Positions 26,331-34,667 of a stretch of DNA of 64,000 bases are shown here, piece after piece (the first letter of the stretch is position 1; every line of letters starts with the position of its first letter). Position numbers and translations under genes: made by a program. Under the pieces are notes generated by a model. The model was given only the letters and a program-made list of their open reading frames with translations. It was not told the DNA's origin and searched no databases. Source of the stretch: Treponema rectale (GTDB lineage: Bacteria > Spirochaetota > Spirochaetia > Treponematales > Treponemataceae); assembly GCF_014202035.1 (NCBI RefSeq), contig NZ_JACHFR010000002.1:372001-436000 (forward strand), given 5' to 3'.

Positions 26331-26698
26331 ATATAGTGTAAGTTTATAAAGGAAGCCTCTAAAAACTTCAGTTTTTTGAGGCAACTCTGAAAATGCGACG
26401 TTTAAAAGGGGATGACCAATAAGTTCAAAAAGTGTCATTTTCGGGCTCGACCCGAAAATCTATTTAATTACAATACGTCGAGTCAAGGCACGCTAACGCT
26501 TAAAGCCTTGACTTCGCCGTTTTGAGGGTTTGTACTACCCCCTCAATACAAGAGATTGCCGCATCAAGTGCGGCAATGACAGGGTGTCGAGTGCGGCAAT
26601 GACAGGGTGTCGAGCACGGCAATGACTCATACTTATTGGACAGCCCCTTTTAAACTCGGCGGCAACCTCAAATTGTAATTTTTAGAGGTTGCCTAAAG
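26331..26698. other. 368-base gene-free region with repeat copy 2
   Basis: The region between the tRNA terminator and the tannase-like gene consists of the MITE-like element and its outer inverted flanks. No gene, promoter or terminator for the minus-strand gene is evident. Confidence 0.7.
26353..26693. mobile_element. MITE-like repeat, copy 2, with extended inverted flanks
   Basis: The core is 26408-26647, bounded by GGGGATGACCAATAAGT and ACTTATTGGACAGCCCC. The inverted symmetry continues outward through GTTTAAAA/TTTTAAAC to CCTCTAAAAA near 26356 and TTTTTAGAGG near 26680. The internal hairpins match copy 1, but the last one reads ATTGCCGCA/TGCGGCAAT, so both arms changed together. Next come two tandem copies of a 23-base unit (GCGGCAATGACAGGGTGTCG plus GAG). 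A perfect hairpin GGCAACCTC/GAGGTTGCC (26661-26693) closes the right end. Confidence 0.75.
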
Positions 26699-28498
26699 TT
26701 AAAGCTGTTCTACACATTCTTTAACCCAGGCAATAAAGTTTTGAGTTGGCGAGCCTGTTGTTTCTGCTTCTACATGTGGCAGTCCCCAGACTGTTGCAAA
26801 ATCAACATCAGTGATTTCATTGCCATAGTTTTGGAGGGCAAGTTTAAGCATGAGTTCCGTGCTGATGGCTGTATCTCCCTGACAGATGCCTGAACGGATT
26901 CTCCAGAATTTTGCAGGGGTACTGCTTTTATATCCGTCATAATATGAAGAAAGATAATACATAGGGTTGTAGGCATTCATTCTGTAATCAACTGTATTAC
27001 CGGCGCTGTCTTTTTTATTCAGATCTTCTGCAAAAGATGCATAATAGATAGTGTCTTTAAGAAGTGCGGTCATGTATTTGTCAAAATGAGCTCCTTTACC
27101 GTCTCCATAGCCGAAAAGAAGGTTTTCTCCCTGAGCTGCATTTAAATCATCGAACGCCCCTATGTTTTTTGTAGCAGGTTTCATGTATTTGTAGAAATCC
27201 TTTATGCTGGTTATTTTTGCTGTATTTGTACTTTTGTCATAAATAACCCAGGTTGTTTTTTCATTAAGGGCTGCAATATATTCTTCCGGAGAATTAAACG
27301 TTCTGTTAAGGTTCAGCCCGGTTGAATTGTTTTTATTGCGCTGGATTCCATCCATTTCTTCAAAAGAAGGCTGATGACCGTTCGGTTGTCCTTCTGGCGG
27401 TTCAGGTCTGTTTTCGGGTTTTTTACCGTCCTTATTATCTGGTGGAGGAGGCATACGGTTGTTATCCTTGTTTTCATCAGGTTTATCGCTTGGAGGCTGC
27501 ATATTATTCATTCCCTGACCCATTTGTCCCATGCCGGCAGTCAGCATTTTAAGGTGCATGTTGTTCTGGGTTTTCTGCGGGTTATACGGGAAGGCTGTTG
27601 TACTGAGGAAGGTATTTAAGGAATCTTCGATAGTCTTTGTAAGGTAATCAGTATAATTAACTAACGTAAGTTTGTTTCCATTTTCATCCTTCAGATTTAG
27701 AGAATCGATATAAGAACCGAATGCCAGGGCAAGTTCTTCAGAAAGGTACTGTTCAAATTCACTCAGGTCTGTTCTGGTTCTACCCATTTCCCATTCGTAA
27801 GCTTCGTTTGCAACGTTAAGGTTTGTAATCGGACACCAGTCCATGCTTCCTGTTACGGCATCGCTTTCTGTCATAACTGCACCGATTTCCTGAAGATATG
27901 GTTCATAAAGTTCAGAATCGCCGCTTGCTCCCAAGATGGCAGACTGTGCGCCTCCTCCAGACATTCCGAAAGTAAATACAAGATCTGTGTTACCTGGCAG
28001 TATTTCACTGTTATGACGGATATAACGAATTGCAGCTTTGAAATCTGTTACTCCAAGGGGTGCTCCATGAGTTTTTCCTCTTGCCCCTGAATAAAGGAAA
28101 ATCAGTCCGGCGTCAGTATAATCTTTTACTGCATCAACATAATCTTCCGGTGCCGGAAGGGCTGCATAACCAGGTGTTTCTATCGGCATGACGTATGGTG
28201 CATCTTTCTGAATTGCCTTGATTGCATACGTGCCGTCGGAATTTTTTGTACCTTCTACATATTTGCCTGGAATAAAAATTCCTAAAGTATGATAGGTAAG
28301 GTCTTCTGGTTTTGAAACATAAATAATTCCTGTCTGATAGTAGACGTCATCTTTTTCGTTGTACTTCCAGTTATTCATGCTGATGGAATCTGAATATGTT
28401 TTTTTAGGAAGCGGTTCTGATTTTTTACTGCATGAAGTAAAGGTGCTTCCCGCGATAAAGGATGCCAGCATTATTCCTGATATAAACTTTTTGTACAT
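26699..28498 (-). CDS. tannase-like serine esterase, probable lipoprotein
   Basis: A 599-residue alpha/beta-hydrolase-fold protein. The N-terminus MYKKFISGIMLASFIAGSTF ends in TSCS, a spirochaete-type lipobox with Cys at about 23. The nucleophile motif GMSGGG is near residue 180, and WGLPHVEAETTG near the C-terminus offers the catalytic histidine. The pattern resembles subtype-A tannases/feruloyl esterases that cut gallate or phenolic esters. A low-complexity stretch rich in Pro, Met, Asn and Gln (about 320-390) is inserted mid-protein. GGAGG lies 9 bases before the ATG. The substrate is an inference from the family. Confidence 0.7.
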   Translation of the reverse strand: MYKKFISGIMLASFIAGSTFTSCSKKSEPLPKKTYSDSISMNNWKYNEKDDVYYQTGIIYVSKPEDLTYHTLGIFIPGKYVEGTKNSDGTYAIKAIQKDAPYVMPIETPGYAALPAPEDYVDAVKDYTDAGLIFLYSGARGKTHGAPLGVTDFKAAIRYIRHNSEILPGNTDLVFTFGMSGGGAQSAILGASGDSELYEPYLQEIGAVMTESDAVTGSMDWCPITNLNVANEAYEWEMGRTRTDLSEFEQYLSEELALAFGSYIDSLNLKDENGNKLTLVNYTDYLTKTIEDSLNTFLSTTAFPYNPQKTQNNMHLKMLTAGMGQMGQGMNNMQPPSDKPDENKDNNRMPPPPDNKDGKKPENRPEPPEGQPNGHQPSFEEMDGIQRNKNNSTGLNLNRTFNSPEEYIAALNEKTTWVIYDKSTNTAKITSIKDFYKYMKPATKNIGAFDDLNAAQGENLLFGYGDGKGAHFDKYMTALLKDTIYYASFAEDLNKKDSAGNTVDYRMNAYNPMYYLSSYYDGYKSSTPAKFWRIRSGICQGDTAISTELMLKLALQNYGNEITDVDFATVWGLPHVEAETTGSPTQNFIAWVKECVEQL

Positions 28499-28591
28499 CG
28501 TGTAAAACCTCCAGTTAAATAGTTTATTGCTGTCTTTAAAAAAATAACCTTTATTATTTTTATTAGTAACATAATATTTTGTTATGCAAGT

Positions 28592-28891
28592 GTGAGCTGG
28601 TTATTTAGATTTTTTCTCAATAAGGTTGCATTGCTGTTGCTGTTGCCCGTACTGCAGGTTTTAAGAAAGCATGTGCAAAAGTTACCTGGACGTGTTCGTG
28701 TCAGGTATCAGAAAGGATTTCTTTCTTCAGCAACTGCTGCACTTTTGCACAACACATCTACTGTAGCAATCAGCATGTCTGCCATGACTCCTCTTGTGGA
28801 ACTGCAGCAGCTTTGTGAACATTATAATGGAAAAGATAAAAGTGCCATTCTGAAAAAAATAGGTGAGCTTAAAGAAAAACTTGCATTATAA
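28592..28891 (+). pseudogene. possible remnant of a P1B-type metal ATPase
   Basis: A 99-codon open frame without a Shine-Dalgarno sequence; the first start is GTG. The part LPGRVRVRY resembles the opening of HMA-like domains in metal-transporting ATPases, and ALLHNTSTVAISMSAM resembles the last membrane helix (LHNxSTV) of the same ATPases. The segments lie 15 residues apart, as if about 600 internal codons were deleted. It could instead be a genuine small HMA2-like protein. The fit is by recall of motifs only. Confidence 0.35.
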
Positions 28892-28903
28892 ACTTCGGGC
28901 GCT

Positions 28904-28931
28904 TTGACACTTTATAGACGGTGTATATAAT
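28904..28931 (+). promoter_or_regulatory. consensus promoter of the YczE-like gene
   Basis: A perfect TTGACA and a perfect TATAAT with a 16-base spacer. The transcript would start about 4 bases before the ATG at 28942, leaving no room for a ribosome-binding site. Confidence 0.75.
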
Positions 28932-28941
28932 CATATCTACT

Positions 28942-29646
28942 ATGAGATTTACAGTTAAACAATTTATTGTGCCGAATTTTGCTAAAAAAATAGCAATTCT
29001 TTCTGTTTCGATTTTTTTTATGGGATTTTTTGTTTCTCTTTTGCTGGAAGCCGGCTGGGGAAGTGATCCTTTTACTTTTATGAATGAAAGTATCAGTCAG
29101 AGACTGGGTATTACTTTTGGAACATGGGAACTTATCTTAAACGCAAGCCTTATAATACTTACAGTTTTATTTGCTCCGGAACTTATTGGTTTTGGAACTC
29201 TTGAAAACATGATTTTCATTGGATATATAGCGGACTTTTTCAGATGGATATGGAAGGTTTCTGGAATTCATGATGTTATAGGTTTTGCTGCAAATCCTCC
29301 GCTGTGGCTGCATGTCTGTGTATTCGGTTTTTCTATTTTTCTTTTTATTATCAGTGCGGCTGTTTATATGAATGCCCGGATGGGACTTTCGCCGTATGAT
29401 TCAATTCCAAAAATAGTTAATAAGGGCTTGAAGATTCCTTTTACGGTTTTACGTATGTGTTATGATGCTTCTGCCTGTGTAATAGGTTTTCTGGTAAGTC
29501 CGTATTCAATAAATCAGAGTGAACTTTATCTTCCGATGATAGGGGCTGTTATTATGGTATTCTTCCTGGGCCCTGCAATCGGTCTTGTAGGCAGATTCAT
29601 GCAGAAACACATATTTAAAGAAGACACAAATGAGATTTCTTCTTGA
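28942..29646 (+). CDS. YczE/YitT-like membrane protein
   Basis: A 234-residue integral membrane protein with about five or six hydrophobic segments. GWGSDPFTFMNESIS and MGLSPYDSIPK are the repeated loop motifs of the YczE/YyaS group (COG2364). Members are of unknown or membrane-transport-related function. The start is the ATG at 28942; an in-frame ATG 21 bases upstream overlaps the -10 box. The promoter is consensus and the mRNA nearly leaderless. Confidence 0.85.
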   Translation: MRFTVKQFIVPNFAKKIAILSVSIFFMGFFVSLLLEAGWGSDPFTFMNESISQRLGITFGTWELILNASLIILTVLFAPELIGFGTLENMIFIGYIADFFRWIWKVSGIHDVIGFAANPPLWLHVCVFGFSIFLFIISAAVYMNARMGLSPYDSIPKIVNKGLKIPFTVLRMCYDASACVIGFLVSPYSINQSELYLPMIGAVIMVFFLGPAIGLVGRFMQKHIFKEDTNEISS

Positions 29647-29670
29647 AATTAAATTATTTTAAGAAAAAAT

Positions 29671-29699
29671 TTGATTATTGGGAAAATATCTTTTAAAAT
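29671..29699 (+). promoter_or_regulatory. promoter of the pectinesterase-like gene (leaderless)
   Basis: TTGATT, 17 bases, TAAAAT. The expected start is at 29706-29707, the A of the ATG. Confidence 0.65.
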
Positions 29700-29706
29700 T
29701 AGAGTG

Positions 29707-30717
29707 ATGTTAGAACTAAATGTTAATGCAAAATCGCCGGGGGCTATAACCGCGGCATTTAAGAAAATTAAAGAAATGATTACCTCTGGAGCAATAGATA
29801 ATACTGTGCCGGTGCATATTGTGCTTGACAGCGGTACATATCATGAAGTAATCAGATACAATCTTTCTAATCCTCTGGTTATGGAAGCTGCTCCCGGTGT
29901 ACCTCCGGAAGCATGTATTGTTCAGGCAGATAACAGTGAACAGTTTAATCGCGGTGTAGAGAACCGCAGTGTTTTTGTTCTTGGGCCTAATGTAACAAAT
30001 GTTTCCCTTAAACATTTTTCTGTCGTTAACACTCATACAAAAACTATTGATGGAGATGCTCCTGTCAGTGACAGTGCAGAGGCTTTTACGTTTAATAATA
30101 CAACCGGAACTCTGTTTGCTGAGGACATGCGTTTTGAAGGTAAACAGAATACACTTTGCCTTAAAGGATTCAGCTGGTTCTTGAACTGCTATATCAGCGG
30201 AGATGTAGATTTTATTTACGGAGACATTGATACAGCACTTTTTGAAGACTGCAGGATTCATGTTATCGAAGATAATCGCGGTGATTATCCGGGTTACGTT
30301 GTTAAGAGTTCTGCTTTTGCAAATAAGAAAGGTTTTATTTTTTATAATTCTACATTTGTTTGCGAAAAGAGAAAGCATTCAAAAGTTTATCTTGCCCGCA
30401 CATTAGGAAAGGGTTCTGCAACATCATTAAAGAACTGGGACAGCATTGCATTTATCAATTGTGTTGTCAGTGATCTTTTTAGTGATGAACTTCTGTGGGA
30501 TGATGATATGTCTTTGAATGTTTATCCAAGAGGAAACTTTAAAAACGGTGTACGTGAATACAATACCCGCGTGATGGATAAAAATGGAAATATGGAAGCA
30601 GCAGATACTTCCATGAGGAATGTAAAGACATACTTAATGACGGAAGACGATTATTTTAAGGGATACGCCACCCGTTATCTGATTCTTCATGATACTCCTT
30701 TTGCGGAGATTATTTAG
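29707..30717 (+). CDS. pectinesterase-like right-handed beta-helix protein, no signal peptide
   Basis: A 336-residue protein. The pectin methylesterase core is recognisable: AFTFNNTTGTLFAEDMRFEG (residues about 127-146), ISGDVDFIYG near 163-172 with the catalytic aspartates, and VYLARTLG near 227 where plant and bacterial enzymes have YLGRPW. It would remove methyl groups from galacturonan. Pectinesterases are normally exported, but no signal peptide is seen at the chosen start, and the upstream in-frame extension (from 29671) is also not a signal. It therefore acts in the cytosol on imported oligomers, or has another substrate. Confidence 0.75.
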   Translation: MLELNVNAKSPGAITAAFKKIKEMITSGAIDNTVPVHIVLDSGTYHEVIRYNLSNPLVMEAAPGVPPEACIVQADNSEQFNRGVENRSVFVLGPNVTNVSLKHFSVVNTHTKTIDGDAPVSDSAEAFTFNNTTGTLFAEDMRFEGKQNTLCLKGFSWFLNCYISGDVDFIYGDIDTALFEDCRIHVIEDNRGDYPGYVVKSSAFANKKGFIFYNSTFVCEKRKHSKVYLARTLGKGSATSLKNWDSIAFINCVVSDLFSDELLWDDDMSLNVYPRGNFKNGVREYNTRVMDKNGNMEAADTSMRNVKTYLMTEDDYFKGYATRYLILHDTPFAEII

Positions 30718-31480
30718 AATTAACTCCCAGTCCAAATAATGCAAAATCGCCCTTAACAGGATCATCAGGAAATACTTCTTTCATGATCTGCGTGAGGGCG
30801 ATTGCTTTTTTAAATGAAGCACTTTGAACTTTTCCTGATGAAGTTGCCGGCAGAAGTTTTAGTTCTGTAGCCTGAGCCATAACGTGGGTATCCAAAGGTA
30901 AAAGCAGGTTTGTTTTTTTATACCAGCTCCATAAGCCCATATCGACAGATGAATTATTGCGGACCATCCAGCGTAAGAAAAGATTGATTTTTTTGCAGGC
31001 AGATTCATTTGTATGAGGAATGAGATTACAGTCGCTGGAAAAAAGTCCTGCGATTTTTTGACAGAGGTGCAGGGATTGAGTCTGTGTATCATTTTTTTCT
31101 GAATTAAGTTTTTTAAAAAAATTGCCTAAGGTTTTTTCCTGCGTAAGAATGTTTTTTATTGTATCAAAAAAAATCAGCATGGAATTATTTGAATACATTC
31201 TGTAAAAAGATTTATTGTTTTTTGGAAAAAAATTTTTATATTCAGAGTTTAAAATCCATTGTGAAGGAGAGGCTTTTGCTTCATCGAGAATAAGCTGTAT
31301 GTGTTTTAAAATCTGGTCTCTTCTTCCAAAGGCAAGATTGGCGGAAATAAAGGCTGCGGTTTCTATATCTGTTTCGTTTGAATAATTGTGCATGAATTGT
31401 GAAGGATCTGCTTTTAAAAATTCCGGGGTCTCATATTTTTCTGCAAGGAGTATGAGTTTTTCTTTTAAGCCTTTAGTCAT
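30710..31480 (-). CDS. TIGR02757-family protein (DUF2400)
   Basis: A 256-residue protein starting MTKGLKEKLILL. The segments ETAAFISANLAFGRRDQILKH, FLRWMVRNNSSVDMGLW and PLDTHVMAQATEL match the TIGR02757 family, whose helix-rich fold resembles HhH-GPD DNA glycosylases. The function is unproven. The start is placed after an extended -10 (TGT-TACAAT), giving a leader of about 2 bases; a GTG 18 bases earlier would overlap the promoter. It overlaps the pectinesterase end by 8 bases. Confidence 0.85.
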   Translation of the reverse strand: MTKGLKEKLILLAEKYETPEFLKADPSQFMHNYSNETDIETAAFISANLAFGRRDQILKHIQLILDEAKASPSQWILNSEYKNFFPKNNKSFYRMYSNNSMLIFFDTIKNILTQEKTLGNFFKKLNSEKNDTQTQSLHLCQKIAGLFSSDCNLIPHTNESACKKINLFLRWMVRNNSSVDMGLWSWYKKTNLLLPLDTHVMAQATELKLLPATSSGKVQSASFKKAIALTQIMKEVFPDDPVKGDFALFGLGVNSK

Positions 31481-31488
31481 AATGGAAG

Positions 31489-31497
31489 ATTGTAACA
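31489..31497 (-). promoter_or_regulatory. extended -10 of the TIGR02757 gene (leaderless)
   Basis: TGT-TACAAT on the minus strand, predicted start about 31482 against ATG at 31480. It is back to back with the RluA-gene promoter. Confidence 0.55.
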
Positions 31498-31512
31498 CTG
31501 AATTAAATAATA

Positions 31513-31521
31513 TGATACAAT
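31513..31521 (+). promoter_or_regulatory. extended -10 of the RluA-family gene (leaderless)
   Basis: TGA-TACAAT with a predicted start about 31528, next to the ATG at 31529; no Shine-Dalgarno sequence. Confidence 0.55.
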
Positions 31522-31528
31522 GCTGCTG

Positions 31529-32479
31529 ATGGAAAAAATTATTTCGATAACAGCTCAGAATGTATGCCGGCTGGATGAATTGCTCAGAAAAAAAATACCA
31601 GAACTTATAAAAAAAGAAATTTCAAACAGTAAAATACGCAGGCTGATTGTTGCCGGTGCAGTAGAAGTAAATAAAAAGCAGTGCCGTATTCCAGGATATG
31701 AATTGCAGGAAGGTGCGGCTGTAAAACTGCATCTTGATGAAGATAAACTTTTTTTTGAAAAAACTCCTGATGATATTGCATTTGAAGTTACGGAAAAATC
31801 TGTTCTGTTTGAAGATGAAAATATTATCGTAGTTAATAAACCTTCTTTTTTTCCTACAGAGGCAGGAATGGTCGGCAGCCGTGATAATCTTCATGCAGCA
31901 GTTATTCGTTATCTGCATAGCAAAAATCCGGCTTTACGGAATCCTCCTTATGCTGGTGTCATGCATCGTCTTGACCGTGAAACAAGCGGAGTTATTCTGT
32001 TTACAAAAAGCCGTAGTGTGAATGCTCCATGTCATGATATGTTTGAAAAGCATACGGCAAGAAAAGTTTATCAGGCAGTAGTATGTGCTGACAGGATGAA
32101 TAAAAAAATTAGTGAAAAGAATTTTATCGTTAGAATGTTTATGGGAAGAATCAGCGCAAAAAGTCAGGCAGCAAAATGGGGAAGTGTGTCTGAAAGTAAA
32201 GGCGGGGTTGATTCCGTGACAGAGTTTTCTGTTTTAAAACAGATTGAACTTTCAGGAAAAAAATATTTTCTTGTAGAAGCCCGTCCTTTGACCGGCCGTA
32301 CTCATCAGATTCGCGTGCACCTGGCAAGCGTGGGACTTCCGATTCTTGGAGATGAACTTTATGGTGGAAAAACCTATTGGAGAATAATGCTTCATGCCTG
32401 CAGGTTGAGTTTTCCTCATCCTGTTACCGGAGAAAATATGACAGTGTCCTGTGAGTTTTCAGATTTAGCAGTTAAATAA
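31529..32479 (+). CDS. RluA-family pseudouridine synthase with S4 domain
   Basis: A 316-residue RluC/RluD-type enzyme. An S4-like RNA-binding domain covers about residues 10-75 (LDELLRKKIPELI, SKIRRLIVAGAVEVN). The catalytic motif HRLDRETSGVILF is near 148-160, followed by RPLTGRTHQIRVHL. It isomerises uridine to pseudouridine in rRNA. The ATG at 31529 is preferred over an upstream start at 31520 because the -10 box overlaps the latter. The exact rRNA site cannot be told. Confidence 0.92.
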   Translation: MEKIISITAQNVCRLDELLRKKIPELIKKEISNSKIRRLIVAGAVEVNKKQCRIPGYELQEGAAVKLHLDEDKLFFEKTPDDIAFEVTEKSVLFEDENIIVVNKPSFFPTEAGMVGSRDNLHAAVIRYLHSKNPALRNPPYAGVMHRLDRETSGVILFTKSRSVNAPCHDMFEKHTARKVYQAVVCADRMNKKISEKNFIVRMFMGRISAKSQAAKWGSVSESKGGVDSVTEFSVLKQIELSGKKYFLVEARPLTGRTHQIRVHLASVGLPILGDELYGGKTYWRIMLHACRLSFPHPVTGENMTVSCEFSDLAVK

Positions 32480-32822
32480 AAGATAGAGTGATAAGGGCAA
32501 CTGTTAGAAAAACCGCGGCTGCTGCAAAAATGTGTAAGCATGGTTTATGTCCGGCTGGTGTGCTGCAATATTCAGGATATGAAATTTGAGAGTGCTTAAA
32601 AATTTTTTCCTTTAAGAATCCAAATGGTCTGAAGAATCCTGCTGAGGTTAATAATTTAAAGGTTGCGGCTGCAAGTAATAAAACTGAAGTTATGAATGTT
32701 GCATCACTGAGTTTATGATATGTAGAAAAATCTGTGTTTTTGCTTTCTAAAAAAAATAATACAGCAGAAATTAAAATTCCGAAAAAAACATATATAAAAA
32801 AAGAAGTGAGAAATTTTTTCAA
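32472..32822 (-). CDS. DUF3899-like small membrane protein
   Basis: A 116-residue protein with three hydrophobic segments (about 8-24, 41-58 and 97-115). SDATFITSVLLLAAATFKLLTSAGFF matches the shape of DUF3899 proteins (pattern about residues 39-64). The start is TTG, supported by AGGAG 8 bases upstream, and it overlaps the OppF stop by 4 bases (TTGA). It is therefore the last gene of the opp operon; its role there is unknown. Confidence 0.65.
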   Translation of the reverse strand: MKKFLTSFFIYVFFGILISAVLFFLESKNTDFSTYHKLSDATFITSVLLLAAATFKLLTSAGFFRPFGFLKEKIFKHSQISYPEYCSTPAGHKPCLHIFAAAAVFLTVALITLSFI

Positions 32823-33628
32823 AGCCTGCTCCTGTCTGAAGTCCGGGACAGTTCTGCATCAGGATCTGCAAGTGGAATTGCATCGAGCAGAGATTTTGTA
32901 TACGGATTAACCGGGTTTTTGAAAAGTTCATCAGAGTCTGCGGTTTCAAGAATTGTTCCCTGACGCATTACGGCAATTCTGTCAGAAAAATATTTTGTGA
33001 TGGAAAGATCGTGTGCTATAAACAGGATTGCAATGTTTAATTCTTTTCTTAAGTCATTAAGCAGATTTATTATCTGTGCTTTTATTGAGACATCAAGAGC
33101 ACTTACAGGTTCATCTGCAATTATAAGTTCAGGCTTCATGATTAAGGCTCGGGCAATTCCTATGCGCTGTTTTTGTCCCCCGGAAAATTCATGAGGGTAG
33201 CGGTCTGCATATTCCGGCAGAAGTCCGACTTTTAAAAGAACTTCATTCACCTTCTGCTGAATCGTATTCTTATTTTTTTCTCCCTGAATTATAAGTCCTT
33301 CTCCGATAATTTCTTTTACAGTCATTCGCGGATTAAGTGAACTGGAAGGATCCTGAAAAATCATTTGAATCTTCGGATTGATTTTTAATTTTGTTTTTTT
33401 TGAATTAATAAGTTCTCCGTTAAAAAAAATTTCTCCGTCAGAAACTTTATAAAGATTTATAATGCATCTTCCTGTTGTGGTTTTGCCGCAGCCGCTTTCT
33501 CCAACAAGACCAAGGACTTCTCCCTTTTTAATATCAAGGCTCACATTTTTTACGGCATTAAAGATACCGTTTTTTGTGCGAAAGTTCATAGAGATATTTT
33601 TTACGCTTAATAATGTATCACTGTTCAT
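32819..33628 (-). CDS. oppF: oligopeptide ABC transporter ATP-binding protein OppF
   Basis: A 269-residue ATPase with Walker A GESGCGKTTTG, signature FSGGQKQRIGIA and Walker B LIIADEPVSALDVS. The later HDLSITKYFSDRIAVM is the OppF-type H-loop region. It pairs with OppD to drive peptide import. The ATG at 33628 has AAGGAAA upstream and overlaps the oppD end by 11 bases. An upstream frame extension would run far into oppD and is rejected. Confidence 0.9.
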   Translation of the reverse strand: MNSDTLLSVKNISMNFRTKNGIFNAVKNVSLDIKKGEVLGLVGESGCGKTTTGRCIINLYKVSDGEIFFNGELINSKKTKLKINPKIQMIFQDPSSSLNPRMTVKEIIGEGLIIQGEKNKNTIQQKVNEVLLKVGLLPEYADRYPHEFSGGQKQRIGIARALIMKPELIIADEPVSALDVSIKAQIINLLNDLRKELNIAILFIAHDLSITKYFSDRIAVMRQGTILETADSDELFKNPVNPYTKSLLDAIPLADPDAELSRTSDRSRL

Positions 33629-34667
33629 GGAAGTTTCCTTTTTGCTGAAGCTGCTTGATGCGGAGTGGAAGTTCAACTTCCGGTGCATCAGGATGTAAAA
33701 GCCAGGTTGCTGCATAATGTGTCGGACTTACTTTGAAAAATGGCGGTTCTCTTTCAAAATCTATCTCCATAGCATATTTATTTCTTGGAGCAAAGGCATC
33801 TCCTTCCGGTGGAAACCTCATGTCTGGTGGTGTTCCCGGAATAGACTCAAGACGGTTATCAGAATCCGGGTCTGGAATACTTGAAAGTAAAGCCCAGGTG
33901 TAAGGATGTTTTGAATTGTAGAAAATTTCCCGGCTGGTTCCGTATTCAACAATTTTTCCGGCATACATTACTGCAACAGAATCAGCAACATTTGCAACAA
34001 CTCCTAAATCATGGGTAATAAAAATAACGCTCATGTTTCTTTCTTTTTTAAGACGTTTTATTGTCTGAAGAATCTGTGATTGAATTGTAACGTCCAGAGC
34101 TGTGGTTGGTTCATCACAGATGAGAATTTCTGGATTTGAGGAAATTGCAATTGCGATAACGATGCGTTGTCTCATTCCTCCGGAAAATTCAAAGGGATAT
34201 TGATTGAATCTTTTTTCGGGTTCAGGGATTCCTACTTCCGTCATGATGGAAATTGCTTTTTGATAAGCTTCTTTTTTAGAAATTTTCTGAAAGTTTTTCT
34301 TTGCGTTGATTATGATAGCTTCTGTTATTTGCTTTCCGATTTTCACAATAGGATCAAGGGAAGACATCGGGTCCTGAAATATCATGGCGATTTTATTGCC
34401 GCGTATTTTATTAAAATCTTTTTCTGAGAATTTTAATAAGTTTTCGTTTTCGAAAATAATTTCACCCTGGGGAATTTCTGCGTTGGGAGATTCTATTCCA
34501 AGAATTGCTTTTGAGGTAACGCTTTTACCGCTGCCGCTTTCTCCGACAATTGCAAGTGTCTGTCCTTTGAAAAGGTCAAAGCTTATGTTGCGGACTGCGT
34601 GTACTGTGCCGGAATTTGTGCGGAAATTTACAGTAAGATTTTTTACGCTGAGGATTACTTCGTTCAT
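33618..34667 (-). CDS. oppD: oligopeptide ABC transporter ATP-binding protein OppD
   Basis: A 349-residue ATPase with Walker A GESGSGKSVTSK, signature FSGGMRQRIVIA and Walker B ILICDEPTTALDVT. The C-terminal extension IPGTPPDMRFPPEGDAFAPR is the oligopeptide-binding-type OppD tail, though the usual iron-sulfur cysteines are not seen there. It overlaps oppC by 4 bases. Cytosolic side of the peptide importer. Confidence 0.92.
   Translation of the reverse strand: MNEVILSVKNLTVNFRTNSGTVHAVRNISFDLFKGQTLAIVGESGSGKSVTSKAILGIESPNAEIPQGEIIFENENLLKFSEKDFNKIRGNKIAMIFQDPMSSLDPIVKIGKQITEAIIINAKKNFQKISKKEAYQKAISIMTEVGIPEPEKRFNQYPFEFSGGMRQRIVIAIAISSNPEILICDEPTTALDVTIQSQILQTIKRLKKERNMSVIFITHDLGVVANVADSVAVMYAGKIVEYGTSREIFYNSKHPYTWALLSSIPDPDSDNRLESIPGTPPDMRFPPEGDAFAPRNKYAMEIDFEREPPFFKVSPTHYAATWLLHPDAPEVELPLRIKQLQQKGNFHEQ

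Noticed and set aside
29716-30378. 220-codon minus-strand frame across the pectinesterase-like gene
   Set aside because: Lies entirely antisense to a gene with family motifs, is Cys/Ile/Lys rich without domains, and has no promoter or ribosome-binding site.
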